DNA from: Chlorokybus atmophyticus
Lineage: Eukaryota; Streptophyta; Chlorokybophyceae; Chlorokybales; Chlorokybaceae
Reading direction: 5' to 3'
NCBI GenBank assembly: GCA_009103225.1
Contig: RHPI01002504.1
Coordinates: 154,220-218,219, forward strand
DNA: 64,000 bases
Made by a program: the position numbers and the translations under genes. Below are positions 35,401-45,506 of the stretch, piece by piece (the first letter of the stretch is position 1; each line of letters starts with the position of its first letter). The notes below the pieces were generated by a model. It saw nothing but the letters and a program-made list of their open reading frames with translations, was not told the origin of the DNA and ran no database searches.

Positions 35401-38400
35401 CCCAAAGCAACTTACTCTTTTAACAGCCTGTATTCATCGTCATTCTCAGCCAACCACCACTCGAGCTCCTGCCTTGTCTTACTATCTTTATCCCCAACCT
35501 CAATACGGTGTCTCCGTCCGCAGAGCACATAGTTGTCATCATCTCGTTGCTTGCCCGATCGCAAACTGATGTCGGAGAAAAGTCGCTTCAAGGTGTCCAT
35601 GTAAGTGTTCAGCATGAGCTGGATAGAGTATCTGCAGATGCAACTGGCACTTGAACAAGGCAAACAATGTGGAAAGTTTGCACGTAACTCTCAGTGGGCT
35701 CACACAAAACTTGCCTTTTGCAGATGCTTGCTTCCACATGCTGCCTTGCAAATATCATGCGCTTCACCCACTGCATAAAGCGTTCATGTGCCCACTCCCA
35801 GTGGTCACGCGTCGGACCAAGCCACATGCACTGCTCTGGTAGATGGCCAAGGAGGTGCAGCATCATTGTGAGAGAAGTTCGCGGGAAGAACAGCTCCACT
35901 TCAGACTGTGCCTCATGCACCAGCACCTGCACTAAGTAATGAGCTATGCATGCCATAAGAGCTGGGCATGCAGAGTAAAGTGTTATTAAAGCCAACCTTC
36001 AATTCTTCGAGGTGTGACTGCTTTACTTCCAATGCAGTCAGCCGTTGATAGATGTCGCATAGTTTGAAGATGGTTCCCTTCTGATCTTCTCCAATGTCGT
36101 GTGCAGAGCGCAGCACGTACTGAAAAACGACCGACCATAAGTTGTGCTTGTCGTGCGATTTCATCGAGCCTGCATGCTCCATGTTAAAAGCTCCATGCAT
36201 GGAGAATCACTGCTTTAGCGTAAACACAAAACATATAACGGCTATCTCACCTAAATGCTTTGTGAAAAACTGCAGTTTCGAGCCGAAAATGCTTGAAACC
36301 CTCACGCCGGAGAGCAATAGCTCAATCAGTCCTACATCTGTGATTGTCCATGGAGCCTGGGGTTTTACCTTGACTGCGACTTCCTTTCCATCCTTCATCT
36401 TCATCTTTGTCTGCAGCACATAGGTTCAAGTCCTTGGTTAAATCCAACTATGGCACATGTTAACGAGGCCGACTACATACGTACTTCTAGCCAGAGTTCA
36501 GGCATGCGGCCTTGCTGCTGCAGATCTTCTCGTGATTCGATGCTGTCGCGCAAGCCAGCTAGGAGATTTGCAAAGTTGGTTGCCAGGTTGGCAAAAATGT
36601 GCATAGGGCCAACCACATGACCTTTGACAGATTTTTGTAACGGTAGCCAATATGGAAGGTCGTGAAAACAGCTCAGTCCAAGGATGCCGGAGGTCTTTAA
36701 AGGATGCCTCTTGGAGTGTAGTGGACGCTTGCTGTTGCGAGATGTCATAGCATACCTGATCACATGGCATCCATTGCTGACATACCTATGTTCTGCAACC
36801 GAATGCGCGATCAACTGAGATTGCTCACCTGTACACGCTCTCTGCAGTTCGCCTGGGTGGTGGAGGTCTGTGTTCTGGTTGCGGCCAACGCTCATCAACT
36901 CTGTAAGGATGGTCATCCGGTAGGTACCGGCGGTGGCCTTGATAGATCACCTTTTTGAGAAGTTCCACATGTTCTCCACTGCACTCACACTTTGAACAGC
37001 CAAAGATGGCTCCATGCGCCATCTGCAAGGCAGCTTTTGCCAGAGCTGCGCAACCAACATGATGTACTTCAGTAGCCACAACCATGGTTGTAAGGACAGT
37101 CCAATATACAGATACAGTCAGACACTGATAACAGTAAGTGCAAACACTGCTGCTGCTTGCGTACCTGGGCAATCATGGATTACAATCTCCAGAATAGATC
37201 TGCAACGGAAAACTGCGTCGCGGTGGCTGTCATATATGTTTATACCTACAACAAATGCTAGCAGATTACATGCCTCAGTCATGCGCATTTGTCAAGCATG
37301 ACTGCAGTAATGGAAGCTGCTTATCCTATCTGCGTTGAAACCATACCTTCCCAGAGATCTCCCAACTGGACAATAATTGGCTTGAGATAAGCCTGTAGAT
37401 TCTCTGGCTGTTTGGGTCCAGGGATTACAGCAGCTAGAAATGTAGTGTCTGTCTTGTGCATCTTGGCAATGGGCAGGTTCAACACTGAGATTGTGACAAC
37501 CCAAAACTCATAGTTTCCTGCAACTCAACAAACCCTTTGCTGCCATTCGTACAGTTACACTGCAACGAGCATACAGGAAGAAAAATGATCTTTTATACCT
37601 TTGTGCGGATCTTTGAACGGGCTCATCCCGTCGATGAACATCGCTAGGCGCACATTGCGTGGTTCTTTGGCAAACCGGCTGTAGCGTTGTTCAGTGTCCT
37701 TGAACATTGGCGAGTCTGACAGCAGCAAGTACACCAAGGGCTTACGACCAACTGCCCCAGCCCCACAACACATTCAAACATGCATACAATCGCAAGGCTG
37801 GATACTGAGGTCTTACATACCGCCCCAGCACCTCGCCGACACACAAACAAACACAGGCAAGGACACCGAGGTCTTACATGCCGCCTCAGCGCCACGCCGA
37901 CACACAAACAAACACAGGCAAGGACACCGAGGTCTTACATGCCGCCTCAGCGCCACGCCGACACACAAACAAACACAGGCAAGGACACCGAGGTCTTACA
38001 TGCCGCCTCAGCGCCACGCCGACACACAAACAAACACAGGCAAGGACACCGAGGTCTTACATGCCGCCTCAGCGCCACGCCGACACACAAACAAACACAG
38101 GCAAGGACACCGAGGTCTTACATGCCGCCTCAGCGCCACGCCGACACACAAACAAACACAGGCAAGGACACCGAGGTCTTACATGCCGCCTCAGCGCCAC
38201 GCCGACACACAAACAAACACAGGCAAGGACACCGAGGTCTTACATGCCGCCTCAGCGCCACGCCGACACACAAACAAACACAGGCAAGGACACCGAGGTC
38301 TTACATGCCGCCTCAGCGCCACGCCGACACACAAACAAACACAGGCAAGGATACTGAGGTCTTACATACCGCCCCAGCACCTCGCCGACACACAAACAAA

Positions 38401-40192
38401 CACAGGCAAGGACACCGAGGTCTTACATGCCGCCTCAGCGCCACGCCGACACACAAACAAACACAGGCAAGGACACCGAGGTCTTACATGCCGCCTCAGC
38501 GCCACGCACACAAAAGCACAAGGCACGGACACTGAGGGCTTGCATTGGACTGCCCCAGCCGCTCACCAACACAATCATGCACACAGTCGTGCCTCATTTA
38601 CCACTGAACTTGGCAATGTTACCGTGTATAGATCGCATAATCCCATCCTGACTTCGATTTGTGTGCGCCATCATCTCCGCAGCAACACTAGGTTTTAGGT
38701 ACAGAGCCCTCAGCGCAGCAGGCACGTCAAAGTAACGCCCAATCTTCCATGCAACTTGTCTACCTCCTATGTTGCGGTAGCGAGGGGCCTTGCAGACTGC
38801 ATAAGCAAGTCGTATGCTGATGGGACATGCTAATCAAATCCCATTGTAGTGAACATTTGCAACAATTGCTCACCTTTGCAAAGTATCCTGTTGGCATGTC
38901 GGCCACAATACAACATGTGATCACAGCGACAGGCATCATATGTGTGGAAGCCCATGTTGAGGCCTTCAAGGCATTTCAATAGCTCGTGCATGCTGCCTGG
39001 CATCTTATTCTCCTTAGGCAAGAGGATGCCACGCAACAACCTGGCACACAGAAACACATCAGTTCTGAACAGGCTGATGTTTCAGCAGTCAGCAGTGTAA
39101 TTTGCCCACCAACCTGAGCAGTTTATTCATGAAATTGAAGGGTATTCGATGTAGCTGCGCCAGAACCAATAGCAGCATGGAAATGCCTAGAGGGGTTGTA
39201 CGAGAGCCGAAAACAACAGGGTTGCTTGCATTATCCAGCAACGCAGCATTCACCTTGTCAAGTAGCATGGCATCATCAACGCATTTAGCCTCGTCCGGCT
39301 GCGATTCCACATCGGTTTCATAGTCTTGGTCTTCGCCGGCAACATCACCTTGCTCCGCATCACCTTGCTCCGCATCGACTTGCTCAGCAGTGGAGGTGCA
39401 GTGCACTGGCGTCTCAGGCTCTACTTGTCCATTTGTGGATTTGGTTCTGGCACCTTGATGCTCTTGCAATGTAGCATTCTCAATTCCACAAAATGCTGGG
39501 TGAGATCCGCGTTGTTCTCCATAAGCACATTGTCCTTCATGAGCACACGGATTACAACCTGCCAGCTGCAATGAGTCTAGTGGCACATGAACAATGAGAG
39601 GCACAGCATCAGCAATGTCAACATGCCACGCAAGTCAGGTCGTACCTGCTGGTTGCAAGTTGGCTGCAACATTGAAAGGAGATTCAACACTCGGTTGCAA
39701 CGGCGTGCCTGTGTCAACATGTTCAGTAGCGTCGTTCCCAACTAGCAATTGTTCGGTGTCATGGAGAGCTTCACCTGGGGCAAGCCAGATCAATGATCAG
39801 ACAGCCTGTTGTATAGATTCACAGCTGTAGAGAAGTTGCTCTCGTACCTGACGACATGTGTAAGGATGCAGCAGCAACAGCAGCATCAGCTTCTTCAAGT
39901 TCATGGGGTTGTAGTCGATCACGGTATTCAGGAGCAACAGCTTCTGGAGTGCCACACCACATGTTTTTGCCAAAGTTTTCATGATATTCAGCCCTTCTAA
40001 TGTGGTTGTGTGTGAACACTTTGCTCCCTTTGCAGTCGCGGCAAAAACACCTGCGAAAGTAGCTCATGCTACAAACATCAAAAGCAGTCAGCCAACATAC
40101 TGCAAGCAACTTCCAATCAACTTCCATACAGCCAAAGCAAAGACCTGCAGGCACGCTGCCGCCGCTGACACCGCCGCCGTCGCCACCGTCAT
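32500..40192 (-). CDS. CACTA transposase (Tnp2-DUF4218) fused to PHD finger and Ulp1 SUMO protease
   Basis: About 20 exons from MTVATAAVSAAAACLQ (40192-40145) to a TAG at 32500. In order: a Cys-rich start (CFCRDCKGSK); Tnp2 segments SRTTPLGISMLLLVLAQLHR (39.2 kb), GLNMGFHTYDACRCDHMLYC (38.9 kb), NVRLAMFIDGMSPFKDPHKG (37.6 kb, catalytic Asp), VIPGPKQPENLQAYLKPI (37.4 kb), INIYDSHRDAVFRCR...VIHDCPG (37.2 kb), YQGHRRYLPDDHPYR (36.9 kb) and GLSCFHDLPYWLPL (36.7 kb). DUF4218 follows (GLIELLLSGVRVSS, KSHDKHNLWS, LHLLGHLPEQCMWLGPTRDH; 36.4-35.8 kb). Next come a basic linker domain (35.3-34.8 kb), a PHD finger (CFVCKDGG...HAHC...WECPRH; 34.4-34.2 kb), a second Cys/His cluster (34.1-33.97 kb) and a C48 Ulp1 protease with THWSLLLV (His), VHLDSLG (Asp) and VPQQKDGVACGLF (Gln, Cys). 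CACTA-Ulp1 fusions are known; the added PHD is unusual. A 61-bp minisatellite lies in one intron. Exon borders are approximate. Confidence 0.85.
37800..38545. repeat. 61-bp minisatellite in a transposase intron, ~12 copies
   Basis: Nearly identical 61-bp units (GAGGTCTTACATGCCGCCTC core, then ACACAAACAAACACAGGCAA spacer). The first and tenth units share the variant GATACTGAGGTCTTACATAC, suggesting unequal exchange. Each unit folds as an imperfect hairpin (CGAGG/CCTC stem). The array lies between the exons encoding DGIMRSI and FKDTEQRYSRF, so it must be spliced out. Long plus-strand frames across it are artefacts. Confidence 0.92.
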
Positions 40193-40357
40193 GCCTGCCT
40201 ACCGTAAATTAAGGGTTTAGGACACATCCAATCCCGATTCAAAACAAGCCAGAAAGTCAATCCGGATATGCTCCACAATTTGCGTACATGCTCCTTTTCT
40301 TCTTCCATCCAGTGCATTAGCTTCTAGGGTTTGTGTGCCAGGTAGCGTGGCGCCAGC
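40193..40357. promoter_or_regulatory. Divergent promoter between transposase and methyltransferase genes
   Basis: 165 bp separate the two start codons. It contains CCTAAACCCTT (complement of 40211-40221) and TAGGGTTTG (40325-40333), telo-box-like motifs also seen in the host METTL14/ERD2 promoter. The tight head-to-head arrangement implies co-expression of the two proteins. Confidence 0.5.
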
Positions 40358-41985
40358 ATGCGCGGCGTCAAAGTGTGTAGCTTCTGCAAAGCATACTTGG
40401 TTAGGAATGGCAACAACAGACGTCTGCAACAGCATGAAGAGAAGTGCAAGCTGTACAGTGAGCAGTATGGCTTCTATGAAGCCTGCTGGCACCACAAGGC
40501 AAGGGGGGACAATGTGAGGCAATGCAGACTGCTGGCACAATGCATGAGGCCAGATTTCTTTTGGGAGGAGTGCACTTGCCTGCAGTGCTCGCTTTCCAAG
40601 TTTGAGTGGGACGGCGAGCCCATGAATCACCTGCCTTGGGCACGGCCTGGAGCATATCGCGATGGGCAGATGTGCAATGTGGTTCGACGTCAGCTCGTGC
40701 GCAACGGTCGCGGCAAGTCCACTGTAATCGAAGACGATGTCAACAACAGGGTGAGTTGAACTGTCCTTGCAAACAGCAAAACAGCGCTTGCATGCATGAC
40801 CAACTTACTCTTGAATGCCAAAGGGGAACGCGGTTGTCGACGATGTCGCGACACTGGCTGCTTGGCGGAAGGAGATTGTTGATGAGGGGCAGTCTTTGGT
40901 AGCATGCCGCGTTGTGGTGTACTGGCCAGGAATGAGCTCCTGGTATGCAGGCCACATCATCACTTTTGATGCCAACACAGGTATACTGCAGAGTATTTAC
41001 ATGCGCACGCTCATGCAAGCACCGGCTCAGGCAAACATGTGGCTCAGGAAAACATACCATCAAGTACGACGATTTCGTTGAGGACCCACGGCTGCACCAC
41101 ATCTTGATAAAGAACTGGAACATGGCAGCTGTGCGTGAGGGTTACGACGTAATGGTTCGTGTTGGTGGTCAAAGCTGTCTGAAACTGCAAGACTTGCCTG
41201 GTCGAGAGCTCGATCGATGGCCCAAGCCCCCACCCCTTCTGATCACACGCACACCAATAGACTCAAACGGAAGACGTTGCAGGCCGCGCGCACTGGATCT
41301 CTTTTGCGGCGCTGGTGGTGTAGCCATGGGTCTGTACAGGGCAGGGTTTGATGTTGAGGGCATCGACAACAAGCCACAACCGTCATACCCATTCAAGTTC
41401 TGCCAGATGGATGCAATGGACGCTGACCCGACAGCATACGCTGCGGTGTGGGCAAGTCCTCCATGTCAAGCTCTAAGTGGGGCCATTCCCACTACACAGC
41501 GCTCCGCGTACGGCAATCGATGGGAGCACGTCGACCTGATTGACCCCATAAGAGCCAAGTTGCAGTTGAGCGGCAAGCCATGGGTGATAGAGAATGTCGC
41601 AGGCGCATCAGAACACATGACAACTCACCTGAAGCTGTGTGGCACCATGTTCAAGTTGGATGTGTATCGTCATCGCATCTTCGAGACAAACCCTCCACTG
41701 CACTCAGACTTGAAATGCAACCACACTGGTTGTGCACTTGGAGAGCTGGCCACCCACCCGGAGCAGCGCCGGCAGTTGCTACCTGGGGAGAGGCAAATTT
41801 ACCCGGTGTACGGCCAAGCATCCTGCCGTGGCACGATTGCAGGGTGGCAGTCTGCCATGCAGGTGGAGCGGATGGATGCGGAATCGGAAGTCAAGAATGC
41901 CATTCCACCAACTTACTCTGAACATGTAGGCAGGCTGTTGCTGGAAGCAATAGGCTTCACTGTTGATTACCCTCCTTTATACTGA
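40358..41985 (+). CDS. DNA cytosine-C5 methyltransferase, phage-like, with zinc-finger-like and Tudor-like N-terminus
   Basis: Three exons in phase: 40358-40750, 40824-40980, 41048-41985; about 495 residues, stop TGA. N-terminus: CSFCKAYLVRNGNNRRLQQH-EEKC, a C2HC-like finger, then several Cys/His pairs. Residues ~155-195, rebuilt across intron 2, look like a Tudor fold: RVVVYWPGMSSWYAGHIITF then KHTIKYDDFVED. The catalytic part (~residues 240-495) has motif I ALDLFCGAGGVAMGL, motif IV ASPPCQALS with the nucleophilic Cys, motif VI PWVIENVAG, motif VIII YRHRIFE and motif X IPPTYSEHVGRLL. The short ~240-residue domain with LCGTMFKLDVYRHRIFE resembles phage and bacterial stand-alone enzymes rather than DNMT1, CMT or DRM. 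It transfers methyl groups from S-adenosylmethionine to cytosine C5; the target is unknown. All motifs are intact. A Tudor-like reader joined to such an enzyme, inside a transposon, is unusual. Confidence 0.9.
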
Positions 41986-43500
41986 AAGGTAGAGGTAGCT
42001 CTTGATTGCTGGCCACTTTGTTAGCCTGAACTCAAACCCAACAACAGAATGAGCGACCCATAAAGTCAGCAAGAGGTCTTAATCACGAGGATGCCTCTGT
42101 TTGCCAGCACGGGAAAGACTGACCTCCTGGGCAAGGTCTTTTCCAGAGCACCTTCATGCCCTGTTGCGCCGTCCGCCCACCCGAGACTAGACCTCCTGCG
42201 GGTTCACTGCGAACGCAGGGTATGGTCAAACCAAAGCTGACTCGCGAAAGTCATGAACCAGAGGCTCTGAGCATGTGCACAAAGTCTACAGTACGTGACT
42301 TGCGCGAGACGGCTCTGCAGGACCACATCCTGCGTTCGCAGTAAACCCGCAGGAGGTTTTGTGTCGGGTGGGTGGGCGGAGAAGGAGAACTTCTAGGTTG
42401 CTGTGCGCATGCCTTTGGTTGCGTGCAATCTTTGGACACATGCCCGGTTTCAGCGGTTGCCGGGGCCAGTACGAGGGCGTGCCAGTACGAGGGCGGCATG
42501 TCAACAGCAGCAAGAGGTGTTCTCTCGGGTGGGTGGGGGGAGAAGGACTGCCAGCCTGAATTGCCATATCACAAACAGCAACCCAAACCCAGCGGCAGGT
42601 ACAACCGCCGTCCATCCAAAAGCCCTGGAGCAGATCGCGACCAACAAGTTCCATGCAGAGGCTGGAGGTGGTTGAAAAGGTGAAATGCAATCACAGCTAG
42701 TATATGCACGAGAGCGATGCATACCTCATGACTTATCGCGGACTTCTGTTACCACCTCCACTCTACAAGTGCTGTCACACTTACCTGTGCGCCGTGACTG
42801 CATACAAACAGCAGCCAGCAAGGCTCCCAAGGCGGTGCGTTCGCAGTGAACCCGCGTGCAGTCGGGATGATCCTAAGCATACAAGGACAGGCAGATGTGG
42901 GTGATTGCATTTTGCTGCAATCCTTCAACACACACAGATAGGCAGCTAAAGCTAACACACTCTATCCTGTACAAAGACCACGAGATTGTCTTTCCTGTAT
43001 CCTGTCATGTCAAGCTCCTGTCATGTCACCTGGAAGAACACCTCCACTTCCTGCTGGTTAGCAGCGAAAGCAGGTGGCACAGGCAAGAAGGGGGCAAGAA
43101 AGTGAGCAAGAAGGGGGCTTAATCACAGGGTGATGCCCCTACGCTCTGCATACAAAGACAGAATGAGCAAGCAGAGGGCTTATTCACGAGGATGCCTCTG
43201 CATTCAGCATGAGCTCAGACCCGAATCGGGAATGAGAAACAGAGGGCTAAATCTAGAAGATGCCTATGTGTTCAGCTTGAATTAATATATATACTTACAC
43301 ATGAGGTTGGCCCTACGCTGCAAGAACGATAGATTCTGCACAGGCATGGTGAGGTAGCAGAGGCTCCTGCAAACACAACAGCAGCAGATGTTAACGAGAG
43401 CAATACTTGCATCTTTTGCTATTGTACAAGCAGTGTCCATGCGTGTTCCAACCTGCAAAGCTGGTAGTCGTGAAGTGAACAACCTCGAGGTTGCTGTTAC
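41986..43500. repeat. Spacer with dispersed hairpin repeats and a foldback
   Basis: No gene is supported. Four copies of the element's hairpin motif occur at ~42070-42105, ~43103-43135, ~43172-43202 and ~43233-43262 (AGAGGNCTTAATCACGAGGATGCCTCT type). An inverted repeat pairs 42170-42226 with 42321-42380. Confidence 0.7.
42170..42380. repeat. Foldback: ~57-bp inverted repeat
   Basis: Left arm (GCCCACCCGAGAC...ACCTCCTGCGGGTTCACTGC, then GAACGCAGGG) is inverted at 42321-42380 with few mismatches, around a ~95-bp loop. A third partial copy lies at ~42835-42870. Confidence 0.8.
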
Positions 43501-43502
43501 AG

Positions 43503-45407
43503 CTACCTCTGCTGCTGCGGCTGCTGCTGCTGCTGTGTTTCCTTCTGCTCCCGCCGCTGCTTCCGCTGCTCCTTTCCCTGCTGAGCCATTCGCTTTATCT
43601 GTTGGCGCTCCTCCTCCTTCTGCCGCTTCAGCTGCTTACGCAGCTGCTCCTGCTGCTCAAGGGTCTCCTGTGCAGCTATCATCTCCTGCTCACGCTGATA
43701 TGCAGCTTGATGTGCCAGCTTCTTGCCCTCCCGACGACTGCTGATTTGTTCCAGTCGTTCCAATTTCTGCAACCTGCTTGGCCTTGCTTTGCCGAACTCA
43801 AACTTTGAACGATCTAGGAGGTGTGCTTGCTGTTTAACAAGCAAGGTCCGTTCATAAGTCTTGGCAGCCGACACAAGCAAATCGAACTGATCAGCATTCC
43901 AATCTTGGTTGCAAGGACCCTTGGGCACGCCAATGCGCACTACTTTCCTGAGTCCCTGGAGAAACAGTTGTAGTTTAAGGGCCTTAGGCACCAGCTCAAC
44001 GCAGGTGTTTGCCACCCCGCACAATTGTGCAAACTGCGCGTGATATTCGTCCACGGTGCGCTCCCCCTGTTGCACACGATGCAGCTTCTGGAAAGCACTG
44101 GAAGGCGTGTTGGCCCTTTGCAAAGCAGCTCGCTGTTGGCGGCGTGACGGGCGGCGTCTGCGTTTCTTGGGGTCACTGGTGTCACTGGTTGCTGCGATGC
44201 TGATGTCAATTGACATATCACTGATAGCATCAGCCTCCTCCTCAACAGCGGCATCAACCTGCATAGCGCCAGCCTCCTGCTGGCTCCTGGCCTCAGCCTC
44301 CTGCCTTTGCTGGTCTTTAGCCTCGTTGGCCTTAGCCTCCTGCCTCTGCTTGGCCTTGGCCTCCTCCTGCTTGGCCTTAGCATTGGCCTCATCCTGCTTG
44401 GCCTTGGCCTCCTCCTGCTGCTGCTTGGCCTCGGCCTCCAGCCTCTGCTTGGCCTTGGCATTGGCCTCATCCTGCTTGGCCTTGGCCTCCGCCTCCTGCC
44501 TCTGCTTGGCCTCGGCCTCCTCCTGCCGCTGCTTGGCATTGTCCTCATCCAGCTTGGCCTTGGCCTCCGCCTCCTGCCGCTGCTTGGCCTGCTGCTTGGC
44601 CTCCTGCTTGGCCTGCTTGGCCTCGGCATCAGCTTGCTGCTTGGGCTGGGGCTCGGCTTGCTGCTTGGGCTGGGGCTGGGGCTGCGGCTCGGGCTGGGGC
44701 TGGGCTTGCTGCTGGGGCTGGGGCTGGAGCTGGGGCTCGGCTTGCTGCTTGGGCTGGGGCTGGGGCTGCGGCTCGGGCTGGGGCTGGGCTTGCTGCTGGG
44801 GCTGGGGCTGGAGCTGGGGCTCGGCTTGCTGCTTGGGCTGGGGCTGGGGCTGCGGCTCGGGCTCGGGCTGGGCTTGCTGCTGGGGCTCGGGCTGGGGCTC
44901 GGGCTGGGGCTGGGGCTCGGGCTCGGCATCTGCAGGGTACATGCAGCGCAGGACTTCTGGTGGCATGTCGGTGCGCTGCCAAGAGAGTATACCATTTGCA
45001 TCACCAACAGACATGTAATGCGCGCTGGGCTTGCTTGGATCCGTGTTGCCAATGATTATATGGCCAGCCACATCGATAACATCCTCGCCAATCACCACTA
45101 CAGGTTTGACGGAATGCTTATCTCCCTTGGCATCCACTGTGTAGTACCTCCCGACATCGCCTTCGATGAGGCCGCCCTTGTGCTCTGCTTCCCAGCAGTA
45201 CTGCTTCTCGTCGGCAACCTCAGTGAGCTGCACAGTACCGATGTGAATGCCAAGAGCGTGCGCCATGATCGCCACTTGCAGTTGATCGGTATAAACGCTC
45301 TCTTCAGCGATCACTTTCTGCAGAGCTTCTACAGCGGTGGCTTTATCTTGCTTAGTCTTGAGTTGCTTTTTGTTAAGTGCCCTGGTTACGCCATATTTCC
45401 TGGCCAT
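43503..45407 (-). CDS. OTU protease C-terminal half, Gln/Pro/Ala-rich repeats and Gag-like domain
   Basis: Open 634-codon frame. Residues ~30-150 resemble the second half of an OTU cysteine protease: VYTDQLQVAIMAHALGIHIG and, at the end, PSKPSAHYMSV with the expected catalytic His in HYxSV. Then ~60 residues of PQPEPQPQP repeats, ~130 residues of Lys/Gln/Ala/Glu-rich coiled coil (AEAKQRQEAEAKAKQDEANA type), a basic stretch (KKRRRRPSRRQQR), and a Gag-like domain at ~430-540 (FQKLHRVQQGERTVDEYHAQ, then LCGVANTCVELVPKALKLQL FLQGL). The last ~100 residues are another charged coil. The OTU N-terminal half with the catalytic Cys lies just upstream at ~45.6 kb. An in-frame TAA 3 codons before this ATG shows the halves are joined by splicing or are separate. 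Long plus-strand frames here are shadows of the low-complexity repeats. Confidence 0.65.
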   Translation of the reverse strand: MARKYGVTRALNKKQLKTKQDKATAVEALQKVIAEESVYTDQLQVAIMAHALGIHIGTVQLTEVADEKQYCWEAEHKGGLIEGDVGRYYTVDAKGDKHSVKPVVVIGEDVIDVAGHIIIGNTDPSKPSAHYMSVGDANGILSWQRTDMPPEVLRCMYPADAEPEPQPQPEPQPEPQQQAQPEPEPQPQPQPKQQAEPQLQPQPQQQAQPQPEPQPQPQPKQQAEPQLQPQPQQQAQPQPEPQPQPQPKQQAEPQPKQQADAEAKQAKQEAKQQAKQRQEAEAKAKLDEDNAKQRQEEAEAKQRQEAEAKAKQDEANAKAKQRLEAEAKQQQEEAKAKQDEANAKAKQEEAKAKQRQEAKANEAKDQQRQEAEARSQQEAGAMQVDAAVEEEADAISDMSIDISIAATSDTSDPKKRRRRPSRRQQRAALQRANTPSSAFQKLHRVQQGERTVDEYHAQFAQLCGVANTCVELVPKALKLQLFLQGLRKVVRIGVPKGPCNQDWNADQFDLLVSAAKTYERTLLVKQQAHLLDRSKFEFGKARPSRLQKLERLEQISSRREGKKLAHQAAYQREQEMIAAQETLEQQEQLRKQLKRQKEEERQQIKRMAQQGKEQRKQRREQKETQQQQQPQQQR

Positions 45408-45506
45408 CTTTTTTTAATCCTGGCCCATGTCACCACAGGCCCCGTAGTTGCGATACTCCAGCAACCAATAAAGGTTGACCTGCTCAGCACAGATCTTCCG
45501 AAGCTT

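Noticed and set aside
37694-38698. 334-codon plus-strand frame across the 61-bp array
   Set aside because: It overlaps conserved transposase exons on the opposite strand and reflects repeat composition.
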